Source: an uncultured Bacteroidota bacterium (GTDB lineage: Bacteria > Bacteroidota > Bacteroidia > UKL13-3). Taken from it: a DNA stretch of 15,970 nt. Made by a program: the position numbers and the translations under genes. The notes under the pieces were generated by a model. The model was not told the DNA's origin and searched no databases. It saw only the letters and a program-made list of their open reading frames with translations. Shown in pieces: positions 1 through 6,560 of the stretch. The DNA is taken from NCBI GenBank assembly GCA_903898215.1, contig CAIUEQ010000086.1, forward strand, positions 1 through 15,970, written 5' to 3'. The first letter of the stretch is position 1. The number at the start of each line of letters is the position of its first letter.

Positions 1-1
1 C

Positions 2-1090
2 AGCACAACTTTAGTTGGAAATAATGTGGGCTTAGTTATTTATGGAATATACATGGCCGAATTTTTAAAGCCATTATTGCTAAATGTTTTTCCGTATGCA
101 ACAAACAGCACTTTCATTTTATTATTAACTTCAACAATAATTTCAACGATCATAGTTTTGGTAACAGCAGAGTTTATTCCCAAAATGCTTTTCCGCATAA
201 ACCCTGATATCATTTTAAATATTTTTGCTTTCCCATTTTTACTTGCCTATTATATTTTCTGGCCATTGGTTCATTTTATCATGTGGTTGGCTAAATTTAT
301 CCTCAACAATTTATTTAAATTAAATTTTACTGAGGTATCACCAGTTTTTAGCAAGGTTGATTTGGATCAGTATGTGACCGAAAGTGTTGAAGATATTCAT
401 GTGGAAGGAGAAGTTGATGCTGAGATTTTTAAAAACGCTTTGGATTTTGCAAATGTAAAAGTACGTGAATGTATGACCCCGCGAACCGAATTGGTTTGTG
501 TAAATGTGCAATCAGATGTTGAGGAGTTATACAAAAAATTTGTTGAAACAGGCTTATCAAAAATTTTAGTTTACCACGAAAGCATCGATCATATTATTGG
601 CTATGTTCATCAGAAAGATATTTTTAAAAAATCAAAAGATATTCGCTCCATTTTAATTCCTATCGAAATTGCAACAGAGGCGATGCCGGCAAACGACCTT
701 TTAAACATATTTACTAAAACACATAAAAGTATTGCGCTTATTGTTGATGAGCTCGGAATTACAGCAGGAATTGTAACCATCGAAGATATCATGGAAGAAA
801 TTTTTGGGGAGATAGAGGATGAACATGATGTGGATCAATTGACCGAAAAGCAAATAAGTGAAACAGAATTTTTATTTAATGCCCGATTGGAAATTGATTA
901 CCTCAACGATAAATACGAACTAAATATCCCTGAAGGTGATTACCATACGTTAGGAGGGTTTATTGTTGCCGCTCACGAGAATATTCCATCAAGAGGAGAA
1001 ACAATTGAAATAGGACGTTTTCAGTTTACGATATTGTCTACCGACAAAACTAAGATCAATGAAGTTCGTATAAAAATAATGACCAATTGA
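2..1090 (+). CDS. CNNM-family membrane protein with CBS pair and CorC/HlyC domain (5' truncated by window edge)
   Basis: This is a hemolysin C/CorC-like inner-membrane protein of the family linked to divalent-cation (Mg/Co) homeostasis. The frame is open to the left edge. The eight in-frame codons before the first possible start (GTG at 26) read STTLVGNN, the conserved end of a CNNM/DUF21 transmembrane helix, so the true start lies outside the window. Counting from the GTG, residues about 1-100 carry hydrophobic segments of the CNNM domain. A CBS pair spans about 145-265: it opens with VRECMTPRTE, has HIIGYVHQKD in the middle and closes with IALIVDELGITAG and TIEDIMEEIFGEIEDEHD. A C-terminal CorC_HlyC domain covers about 280-354 (YHTLGGFIVA, then IPSRGETIEIG). 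The order and length fit the family well. GldE, a Bacteroidota gliding protein, has the same domain set. The TTLVGNN helix favours the general hemolysin/CNNM group, but GldE cannot be excluded from the fragment. Confidence 0.93.
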   Translation, partial: STTLVGNNVGLVIYGIYMAEFLKPLLLNVFPYATNSTFILLLTSTIISTIIVLVTAEFIPKMLFRINPDIILNIFAFPFLLAYYIFWPLVHFIMWLAKFILNNLFKLNFTEVSPVFSKVDLDQYVTESVEDIHVEGEVDAEIFKNALDFANVKVRECMTPRTELVCVNVQSDVEELYKKFVETGLSKILVYHESIDHIIGYVHQKDIFKKSKDIRSILIPIEIATEAMPANDLLNIFTKTHKSIALIVDELGITAGIVTIEDIMEEIFGEIEDEHDVDQLTEKQISETEFLFNARLEIDYLNDKYELNIPEGDYHTLGGFIVAAHENIPSRGETIEIGRFQFTILSTDKTKINEVRIKIMTN

Positions 1091-1331
1091 TTTGGTTTTT
1101 TACTTACAAATTGCATTTAATTTAGTGCATCAATCTCATTAATTTTTCTGAAATAAAATACTTCAAACGCTAAAGTATATTTTATCGCTTCTTATCAAAT
1201 TTGATGAAATTTTGTATTGAGGCAATATTGCAATTTGTTTTCAGATAATACATTATTTATTTCAATAAAAACGTGTCAATAAATGCAATATTTTCATTCG
1301 TTAAATCAAGCTTTTCCAAAAAATAAATTGG
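1091..1331. other. AT-rich intergenic region with small palindromes
   Basis: No gene is visible between the CNNM gene and the small acidic gene. The stretch holds a hairpin with 6-bp arms, ATACTT/AAGTAT (1158-1163 with 1173-1178), followed by a T-rich run that could be a weak terminator for the upstream gene. It also holds two perfect palindromes, ATCAAATTTGAT (1194-1205) and GCAATATTGC (1222-1231). In DNA this AT-rich such palindromes are expected by chance at an appreciable rate, so no function is assigned. Confidence 0.4.
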
Positions 1332-1339
1332 TAGATTTG
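1332..1339 (+). promoter_or_regulatory. Bacteroidota -7 promoter element for the small acidic protein gene
   Basis: TAGATTTG matches the TAnnTTTG -7 consensus of the Bacteroidota housekeeping sigma factor exactly. No good TTTG/TTG -33 element stands at the usual distance; only a T-rich CTTTTCC (1311-1317) is present. Transcription from it would begin near 1345, past the in-frame GTG at 1341, which supports the ATG at 1359 as the start. Confidence 0.5.
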
Positions 1340-1358
1340 GGTGTTAATTTATTTTGTT

Positions 1359-1682
1359 ATGAAAACCAAAAATCATAATGCCACAATAGAGGAAACATCT
1401 TTCCCTGGCTATCCGCTTTATCCACCGAGCGAAGATATTTATCATACAGACAAAAAAGCAAAGGATATCAACCCTGATGATAATTCAATCATTCACCACA
1501 CTATTAATAAACGTGGGGAATGGAATGAGAAGGATTATAGTAATGATTTAATCGGTGACGATCTTGATGTGCCGGGATCTGATTTGGATGATATGGAAGA
1601 TGAAGAAAATGATTATTATAGTTTAGGTGGTGATGATCATATTGACCTTGACGAAAATAATATTGACTTCCCTTTAGGTTAA
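1359..1682 (+). CDS. Small acidic conserved protein of unknown function
   Basis: This is a 107-residue protein with no signal peptide or membrane segment. The N-terminal third contains the aromatic/proline patch SFPGYPLYPPSEDIY (residues 14-28). The C-terminal half is extremely acidic, with runs such as DDLDVPGSDLDDMEDEEND and the tail motif YYSLGGDDHIDLDE. From memory, proteins with this pattern (FPGYP.YP.SEDIY, then ..YYSLGGD) recur across Bacteroidota as hypothetical proteins; no function is known to me. The protein is probably largely disordered. A longer reading from GTG at 1341 is possible but less likely, because it would begin upstream of the transcription start predicted from the -7 element at 1332-1339. 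Its stop codon overlaps the stop of the convergent GNAT gene by a few bases, leaving no room for a terminator between them. Confidence 0.8.
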   Translation: MKTKNHNATIEETSFPGYPLYPPSEDIYHTDKKAKDINPDDNSIIHHTINKRGEWNEKDYSNDLIGDDLDVPGSDLDDMEDEENDYYSLGGDDHIDLDENNIDFPLG

Positions 1683-2167
1683 TTGTTGTCAATATTTTTG
1701 GCACGTGTTAATAATGGAAGCGATTCATGTTTCGCTATACTTTCAGCTAGCAATCCTCCTTCTTTACTAAAGTTCCATGTAAATAATGTTTGGATGGGAT
1801 GGTCAGCACGAATTTTTTTGAGTGCTTCAAATGCTGTTTTTTTTGCCAAACCTTTTCTTCTGAATTCTTCTAATACCATCACCGAACATAAATACAGTGC
1901 ATCATATTTAATATTTAATGGCGTTTGATTTAGTAACTCACTTTCCGAAATTTTTTCATCAATAAATTCTCTCATTAACTTTTCAGTTGTTGGAATAAGT
2001 ATCAACCAAATAACCGGTCCATCACCATCAATAAATTCAGAAATAGTTGAAGGGTGCAATTTGTAAAGTTGAGCCATCACATCTTCATTCACATCCAATT
2101 GTTCAGGATCATGATGCGCATCGAACACCTCGTTGGCTAGTTGGATCATGCGATCAAAATTTGTCAT
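1679..2167 (-). CDS. GNAT-family N-acetyltransferase-like protein
   Basis: This 162-residue protein carries the acetyl-CoA binding motif of GNAT enzymes: beta strand LYLCSVMVLEEF (91-102), then the pyrophosphate-binding turn RRKGLA (103-108) and helix KKTAFEALKKIR (109-120). The N-terminal half is not recognisable by eye as a specific subfamily, and the substrate is unknown. It is the last gene of the leftward operon, 9 bp after the moaC-moaB fusion, so it is probably co-transcribed with the cofactor genes. A functional link to molybdopterin is not established by the sequence. Its stop overlaps that of the rightward acidic-protein gene. Confidence 0.7.
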   Translation of the reverse strand: MTNFDRMIQLANEVFDAHHDPEQLDVNEDVMAQLYKLHPSTISEFIDGDGPVIWLILIPTTEKLMREFIDEKISESELLNQTPLNIKYDALYLCSVMVLEEFRRKGLAKKTAFEALKKIRADHPIQTLFTWNFSKEGGLLAESIAKHESLPLLTRAKNIDNN

Positions 2168-2176
2168 AAAATAAAT

Positions 2177-3088
2177 TTATTCGTGCCCTTTATCTTCAAT
2201 AATTCTGAAGATATGCAAGGCATGCGGAAACAAAGCATCCATCGTTTCTTGTGCACCACGTGTTGAGCCCGGCAATGTGAGAACAAGAGATTTATTTTTC
2301 ATTCCTGCAACACCTCTTGAAAGCATTGCATAAGGAGTTCTAAGCTGCCCGTAATTTCTTGCCACTTCCATCATCGCAGGAATTTCTCTATCCAATAATG
2401 GTTTAATGGTTTCAGGTGTAATATCACGAGATGATAAACCTGTGCCTCCGGTAAAAATAATTAGATCAATTTTTTGATTGCTTAATGCTATCACTTTTTC
2501 TTCAATTAATTTTGGCTCATCAGGAATAATAGAATATTCAGAAATCTTGATGTGATATTCTTCCAGCTTTTTCAAGATTGCTTTTCCTGCTTTGTCTTCT
2601 TTTTTGCCGGACGAAACAGAATCAGAACAAACAATCACTGCAGCACATAAATCGGTTTTGTATTTATCGATGAAATCAGATTTGCCACCTTTCTTTTCGA
2701 TGAGTTTGATAGAATGAATTTCAATTCCTTTATCAATCGGTTTCAGCATATCATACATCGTAAGTGCCGCAACTGATGCACCATGCATGGCTTCCACTTC
2801 CACTCCAGTTTTATAAATTGTTTTTACTTCAAGTAAAATTTTGATGGTTAATTCATCGATCTCATATTTAAACGAGGCTGATTCAATTGGCATCGGATGA
2901 CAATCGGGAATCACATCAGATGTTTTTTTTACCGCCAATAAACCGGCAGCTTTTGCCATTTCAAATACATCACCTTTGGCAACTTTTTTATTTTTTATGG
3001 CTTCGATTGTTTCCTTTTTACTCACACAAATTATTGCCTGTGCAAGAGCAATTCGGAGTGTCGAAATTTTATGTGTAATATCCTGCAT
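2177..3088 (-). CDS. moaCB: MoaC-MoaB fusion: cyclic pyranopterin monophosphate synthase plus molybdopterin adenylyltransferase-type domain
   Basis: This bifunctional molybdenum-cofactor protein has 303 residues. Residues about 1-140 are MoaC, which makes cyclic pyranopterin monophosphate from the MoaA product. It shows TLRIALA (10-16), KGDVFEMAKAAG (38-49), CHPMPI (63-68), GVEVEA (95-100), MYDMLK (111-116) with the conserved Asp113 and Lys116, and KKGGKS (132-137). Residues about 147-303 are a MoaB/MogA domain, which activates molybdopterin by adenylylation. Its hallmark is FTGGTGLSSRDITPE (212-226), followed by LPGSTRG (272-278) where many homologues have LPGSP. The two domains are joined by a very short linker (about SDFIDKYKTD). 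Fusions of this kind are known in Bacteroidota. The start lies 3 bp after the moaE stop, so translation is probably coupled. MoaA, which must act before it, is not in the window. Confidence 0.93.
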   Translation of the reverse strand: MQDITHKISTLRIALAQAIICVSKKETIEAIKNKKVAKGDVFEMAKAAGLLAVKKTSDVIPDCHPMPIESASFKYEIDELTIKILLEVKTIYKTGVEVEAMHGASVAALTMYDMLKPIDKGIEIHSIKLIEKKGGKSDFIDKYKTDLCAAVIVCSDSVSSGKKEDKAGKAILKKLEEYHIKISEYSIIPDEPKLIEEKVIALSNQKIDLIIFTGGTGLSSRDITPETIKPLLDREIPAMMEVARNYGQLRTPYAMLSRGVAGMKNKSLVLTLPGSTRGAQETMDALFPHALHIFRIIEDKGHE

Positions 3089-3091
3089 TTT

Positions 3092-3541
3092 TTAATTTTT
3101 ATTTTCTTTCCACTGATACGTTTCATCAGCAAATATTTCTTTGCCGAATATAGGAACATCAGCTTTAATTCTGTTCACCATTTCTTTGCAGGCATCCATT
3201 GCTGCATTGCGATGAGGCGATGATACAAAAACAAAAAAACAAATCTCACCCACATTTACTAAACCTTCGCTATGCAAAATGTGAGTACAGGTAAGTTTAT
3301 GTTTTAATAAAATTTCTATACGAATCTCAGCCATTTTTTTTATAGCCATTTCGTGGTATACAAAATAGTTTATTCCGGTAACAGTTTGGTTATTCTTTAC
3401 ATCTTCACGAACCTGTCCCAGAAAGATCTGATGTGCTCCGATATTTTTTTTTGAACTGTGCTTGGCAATACTTTTTGTAATCATCTCAGGTGTAATTGCT
3501 CCTTGATGAAAAAATATTGGTTCCTTTTTTTCTTCCGACAT
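3092..3541 (-). CDS. moaE: Molybdopterin synthase catalytic (large) subunit MoaE
   Basis: MoaE, with two MoaD partners, inserts the two dithiolene sulfurs into cyclic pyranopterin monophosphate. The 149-residue reading has the family order of motifs: GAHQIFLGQVRED (35-47), an YHEMAIKKMAEI helix (62-73), HSEGLVNVGE (90-99), SSPHRNAAMDAC (107-118) with the catalytic His-Arg pair at 110-111, and KADVPIFGKE (126-135), whose two lysines correspond to the catalytic Lys119 and Lys126 of the E. coli enzyme. I prefer the ATG at 3541; a TTG three codons upstream would only add MLT. It is followed closely by moaC-moaB. The gap to moaD is wide (76 bp) for this otherwise tight operon. Confidence 0.93.
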   Translation of the reverse strand: MSEEKKEPIFFHQGAITPEMITKSIAKHSSKKNIGAHQIFLGQVREDVKNNQTVTGINYFVYHEMAIKKMAEIRIEILLKHKLTCTHILHSEGLVNVGEICFFVFVSSPHRNAAMDACKEMVNRIKADVPIFGKEIFADETYQWKENKN

Positions 3542-3617
3542 AGTCAACAAATTTATTCAATTCAGAATTCAATTTATAAAAAATATTTCTCCATTTTGTG
3601 GAGGAAGAAGGGAAGTG

Positions 3618-3845
3618 TTATCCTCCAGCAAATGGCGGCAGAAAGGCTATTTCATCTGTTTCACTCAATGAAATGTTTTTTGTAATGAGAGAACTGTTAA
3701 CTGCAATTTGGTATTTATGATTTTGTAAGGAAGGAAATTTTTGATGAATACTTTTATTCAATTCATCAATATCGTTTACCGTTTCAATTTCGATGAATGA
3801 GTTTTTTGTGATGTCGGTTAATTCACCAAATAATAAAATTTTCAT
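3618..3845 (-). CDS. moaD: MoaD sulfur-carrier subunit of molybdopterin synthase
   Basis: This is a 75-residue ubiquitin-like sulfur carrier. It starts MKILLFGELTDIT and ends FLPPFAGG. The terminal Gly-Gly, whose last glycine becomes a thiocarboxylate that donates sulfur within the MoaD-MoaE complex, is the defining feature, and the PP.AGG ending is typical of the family. The ATG at 3845 fits the family N-terminus; a TTG two codons upstream is the alternative start. It lies 11 bp after the ferredoxin gene and before moaE, in the expected D-E order. The protein is too divergent to tell by eye which adenylyltransferase (MoeB-like) charges it, and none is encoded here. Confidence 0.92.
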   Translation of the reverse strand: MKILLFGELTDITKNSFIEIETVNDIDELNKSIHQKFPSLQNHKYQIAVNSSLITKNISLSETDEIAFLPPFAGG

Positions 3846-3856
3846 CAGCAAATAGT

Positions 3857-4084
3857 TTAAATTTTAGTGACTTTAATAATTTTTACCGGGCACGATTTCG
3901 CGGCAGTTTTATTTTGTTCTAATTCTTCGTCATTTACTTTTACGGTATGAAATCCTTTTCGGTCACGAGCTCCAAGCAGCACACTTTTTCCATCTTTTTT
4001 TGACATTGCCCATCGCTCGGGAGCATGCTCCACACAATAGTTACAGCCAATGCATTTTTCCCGTTGAAGTGTTATTACAATCAT
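3857..4084 (-). CDS. Small ferredoxin with a single [4Fe-4S] cluster
   Basis: This 75-residue protein has the cluster ligands Cys11, Cys14 and Cys17 (CIGCNYC) and a distant Cys65 in a CPVKIIKV tail. This is the one-cluster ferredoxin pattern; the second four-cysteine set of bacterial two-cluster ferredoxins is absent. The middle segment (DGKSVLLGARDRKGFHTVKV) is an insertion typical of monocluster forms. Its ATG overlaps the stop of the upstream U32 gene as ATGA, so the two are translationally coupled. This suggests the ferredoxin supplies electrons to, or shares a pathway with, the U32 protein. Its likely partner is inferred from position only. Confidence 0.88.
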   Translation of the reverse strand: MIVITLQREKCIGCNYCVEHAPERWAMSKKDGKSVLLGARDRKGFHTVKVNDEELEQNKTAAKSCPVKIIKVTKI

Positions 4085-5325
4085 TCGGCAGCACTCACAA
4101 GTTTATATAATTTGTCGCTTTTGCGAATGGGCTTTTCCAATTTTATCGAACAAATATCACCTTTCACAGCTTGCGAAACAGCACCGTTTTGAGTATGAAT
4201 TTCTTCTATTTTTGTTTCAATTAAACCTGTAGTTGGACCGGTGATGATAACAGCATCTCCAACTGATAAATTGTGTGCCTCGATTTGAAATTCAGCAACC
4301 CCAATTTTTGTAAAATATTTATTGCCTTTCCCAATATATACTTTTCGCATTTTGGCTTTCGACCCTGAGGTGTCGGTCCATTCGCCAAGTTCTTGTCCCA
4401 AATAATATCCGCTCCAAAATCCACGATTAAAAACCTGTTCCATTTTATCTTTCCAAACCTTTGCTTTTTCAGCAGTGAAAGTTCCTTCAAAATAAGCATC
4501 CGCAGCTTCACGATAACACTCGGTAACCGTTTTTACATATTCAGGACCTTTTCCTCTTCCTTCAATTTTTAAAACGGTAACGCCCGAATCAATTACCTGG
4601 TCAATAAATTCAATAGTACATAAATCTTGTGCCGACATGATATATTCATTGTCGATCTTTAATTCATAACCTTCTTCCTCATCGATAACTTTGTAGGTTC
4701 TGCGGCAATTTTGAATACATGCTCCACGATTTGCTGATGAATTATGTGTATGCAAACTCAAATAACATTTTCCTGAAACAGCCATGCACAAAGCGCCATG
4801 CACAAATATTTCAATTTCAATTAATCTTCCTGATGGACCTTTTATTTGTTCATGTTCGATGGCATCAGTGATTTTTTTTACTTGAGTTAAACTCAGTTCG
4901 CGAGCTAATACAATTGTATCACAAAAAAGAGAATAAAATTTTACGGTTTCAATGTTGGTCACATTTACTTGTGTGGAAATATGCACTTCCATTCCTACAG
5001 ATCTTGCATAAGCGATTACAGCTTGATCGGCTGCAATGATGGCAGTGATGCCCGCATCTTTTGCAGCATTCACAATTGTTTTCACAACCGTTAAGTCGTG
5101 GTCGTAAATAATGGTGTTAAGGGTAATATATGTTCTTACATTGTGTTGCCTGCAAGTTTCAGCAACTTCTTTAATGTCTTCCAAGCCGAAATTCATTGTT
5201 GCTCGTGCGCGCATATTTAACTGCTCCACTCCGAAGTAAATCGAATTAGCGCCTCCTTGAATGGCAGCCATCATCGAGTCAAAGCCTCCGGCCGGTGCCA
5301 TTATTTCTACGTTTTGTTTTTTCAT
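4081..5325 (-). CDS. U32 peptidase-family Fe-S protein (TrhP/YegQ-like)
   Basis: This 414-residue protein belongs to the U32 family. The signature EIFVHGALCMAVSGKCYLS (172-190) is complete and is followed by NRGACIQNCRR (199-209). In characterised relatives (UbiU/UbiV, TrhP) four cysteines bind a [4Fe-4S] cluster; the candidates here are Cys180, Cys187, Cys203 (or Cys207) and Cys236. Despite the family name, members studied in detail act in hydroxylation of tRNA U34 (TrhP) or of ubiquinone precursors rather than as proteases. The N-terminus (EIMAPAGGFDSMMAAIQGGANSIYFG) is the standard TIM-barrel opening, and residues about 330-414 form the C-terminal beta domain. Length and layout favour a TrhP-like role in tRNA modification (inference). 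It heads the leftward operon, overlaps the ferredoxin start by 4 bp and precedes the moa genes. Confidence 0.88.
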   Translation of the reverse strand: MKKQNVEIMAPAGGFDSMMAAIQGGANSIYFGVEQLNMRARATMNFGLEDIKEVAETCRQHNVRTYITLNTIIYDHDLTVVKTIVNAAKDAGITAIIAADQAVIAYARSVGMEVHISTQVNVTNIETVKFYSLFCDTIVLARELSLTQVKKITDAIEHEQIKGPSGRLIEIEIFVHGALCMAVSGKCYLSLHTHNSSANRGACIQNCRRTYKVIDEEEGYELKIDNEYIMSAQDLCTIEFIDQVIDSGVTVLKIEGRGKGPEYVKTVTECYREAADAYFEGTFTAEKAKVWKDKMEQVFNRGFWSGYYLGQELGEWTDTSGSKAKMRKVYIGKGNKYFTKIGVAEFQIEAHNLSVGDAVIITGPTTGLIETKIEEIHTQNGAVSQAVKGDICSIKLEKPIRKSDKLYKLVSAAE

Positions 5326-5392
5326 GGATAAGTTTGCGAAGTTAAGAATTTGCAGGTTAGTTAAAAATCAACAGTCGAAATGCAAATTTGTT

Positions 5393-5400
5393 TATGTTTG
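5393..5400 (+). promoter_or_regulatory. -7 promoter element upstream of the chorismate mutase-domain gene
   Basis: TATGTTTG matches TAnnTTTG. No convincing -33 element lies 17-23 bp upstream; a TTTG at 5349-5352 is too far away. If it is used, transcription starts near 5405-5408. The TTG at 5411 would then be almost leaderless, while the ATG at 5468 would have a leader of about 60 nt, which favours the ATG. Confidence 0.4.
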
Positions 5401-5467
5401 AAAAAATAAATTGAAAACGTCAAATAATATATCTAACAAAAATAAATTGCCTAAAAAGCATGACAAA

Positions 5468-6172
5468 ATGATGCTTACTCAAGCAGACATTTTTATTTTT
5501 TCAACAATAAAAAAAGCTGTCAACAATGGAAGTAAAAAAATTGTTGTTGATTGTTGCGATATAAAGAATTGGAAAGAAATTAAAAATAAAATTGATTCTT
5601 TAAAGGAGCATGAAATAAAGCCATTCGGAGTATTGTTAAACGATTTTATCAGCACTAAAAATTCTGATTTAAAGTTGTTCTCAAAGTTGAAATTAGGTTA
5701 TCCTTCATTAAAAATTATTTATCGAATTGATGAAATAAATTATCATTTTGAAAACACTCAATCAGCACTAGATTTAGGTTTTGATTTTTTGTATTTGGAG
5801 AAAAAAAGTGTTCCGAAAAAAGTAATTAATTCACTCGAAAAACTTCATTACAGAAATAACGATAAAGTTGATAACGATGATCAACATCTTTTTTCAGAAA
5901 TCAGAAAAAGCATCGATAAAATTGATACCGAATTATTAGAACTTTTATCAAAAAGAAATAAAGCAATTCAAAAGATTGGGGAAATAAAATCGGAAAATGA
6001 TTTAAAGGTATTTCAACCAAAACGTTGGAAAATTATTTTAAGAGAAAGCTTTAAAGATGCCAAAAAATATGGCATTCACAAAGATGAACTTAAGAAAATA
6101 TTAGAAGCAATTCATTTGGATGCGATAAAAATTCAACTCAAAATCTATTCTAAGAAAGTTGATGAAAAATAA
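5468..6172 (+). CDS. AroQ-type chorismate mutase domain fused to an unrecognised N-terminal alpha/beta domain
   Basis: Residue numbers are for the longer reading from TTG at 5411 (253 aa); I prefer the ATG at 5468 (residue 20), since the extra N-terminus is a lysine/asparagine-rich tail. Residues about 160-245 are a chorismate mutase II domain (chorismate to prephenate). Aligned by eye to E. coli AroQ, Arg165, Arg182, Lys193, Arg205 and Gln242 take the places of catalytic Arg11, Arg28, Lys39, Arg51 and Gln88. The position of Glu52 is Trp206. Residues about 22-145 alternate strands and helices (KKIVVDC, PFGVLLND, LKIIYRID, FDFLYLE, each followed by a helix), giving about four beta-alpha units. 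In Bacteroidota the usual partner of this domain is DAHP synthase, but this segment is too short and I see none of its motifs. It may be a reduced half barrel, a receiver-like domain or something new. No other aromatic-pathway gene is nearby. Confidence 0.72.
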   Translation: MMLTQADIFIFSTIKKAVNNGSKKIVVDCCDIKNWKEIKNKIDSLKEHEIKPFGVLLNDFISTKNSDLKLFSKLKLGYPSLKIIYRIDEINYHFENTQSALDLGFDFLYLEKKSVPKKVINSLEKLHYRNNDKVDNDDQHLFSEIRKSIDKIDTELLELLSKRNKAIQKIGEIKSENDLKVFQPKRWKIILRESFKDAKKYGIHKDELKKILEAIHLDAIKIQLKIYSKKVDEK

Positions 6173-6207
6173 TTTTGTGGACAATAGACTTACTAATTGA
6201 TATACAA

Positions 6208-6238
6208 TTTAAAAAACTTAAGAAATCATTTATCTTTG
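6208..6238 (+). promoter_or_regulatory. Promoter of the mntA-hepT pair
   Basis: TATCTTTG (6231-6238) matches the TAnnTTTG -7 element. TTTA at 6208-6211, one base from the TTTG -33 consensus, lies 19 bp upstream of it. Predicted transcription starts near 6244, about 20 nt before the mntA ATG. The inverted repeat AATTG-ATATA-CAATT (6195-6209) touches the -33 element and could be an operator, but arms this short arise often by chance in such AT-rich DNA. Confidence 0.55.
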
Positions 6239-6263
6239 AATATAAATTAACTATAAAAAGACA

Positions 6264-6560
6264 ATGTCATCAACCGAGTTGATAAAGAAATTAGATGAAG
6301 CTATGCCTAGATTGCGTTCCCAGTTTGGCGTTGATGAGATTGGCTTGTTTGGTTCTCAGGTACGCAATGATGCAAAAGAAAACAGTGATATTGATGTTTT
6401 AGTAAAACTAAATGAACCAAGTTTTATAAAACTTGCAGCACTTTTAAATTATCTCGAAAATCTTTTTGGCAAAAAAGTAGATATCACAACCAAGCATAAA
6501 AATTTATCACCTCGTTTTTTAAAACAAATTGAAAACGAAATTATTTATGCTCATGGATAA
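6264..6560 (+). CDS. mntA: MntA-like minimal nucleotidyltransferase (antitoxin of type VII TA system)
   Basis: This 98-residue protein has the minimal nucleotidyltransferase fold. The signature G30-S31 followed by D42-x-D44 (GLFGSQVR...SDIDVLV) gives the metal-binding aspartates, and Asp73 in KKVDIT is the expected third one. In the characterised Shewanella pair, MntA transfers AMP to a tyrosine of the HepT toxin and so neutralises it. The downstream overlapping gene encodes such a HepT with the target motif, so the same chemistry is likely here. The start follows a purine-rich AAAAAGACA stretch, and a well-formed promoter lies just upstream. The 98-residue length is normal for the family. 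Confidence 0.9.
   Translation: MSSTELIKKLDEAMPRLRSQFGVDEIGLFGSQVRNDAKENSDIDVLVKLNEPSFIKLAALLNYLENLFGKKVDITTKHKNLSPRFLKQIENEIIYAHG

Noticed and set aside
1194..1231. Palindromes ATCAAATTTGAT and GCAATATTGC as an operator pair.
   Set aside because: In about 75% AT sequence such short palindromes are expected at roughly this frequency in a 270-bp gap, and they do not overlap the promoter element.
3548..3555. A perfect minus-strand TAAATTTG (-7 type) just before moaE.
   Set aside because: It would place the transcription start at the ATG itself, there is no -33 element that I trust, and the gene lies inside an apparent operon. A leaderless internal promoter is possible but unsupported.
5337..5344. 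Minus-strand TAACTTCG as the -7 element of the U32 operon.
   Set aside because: It has one mismatch, the candidate -33 spacing is too long, and it leaves a leader of only a few bases.
6195..6209. AATTG-ATATA-CAATT as a toxin-antitoxin operator.
   Set aside because: Five-base arms in AT-rich DNA are common by chance. It is mentioned only because it touches the -33 element.
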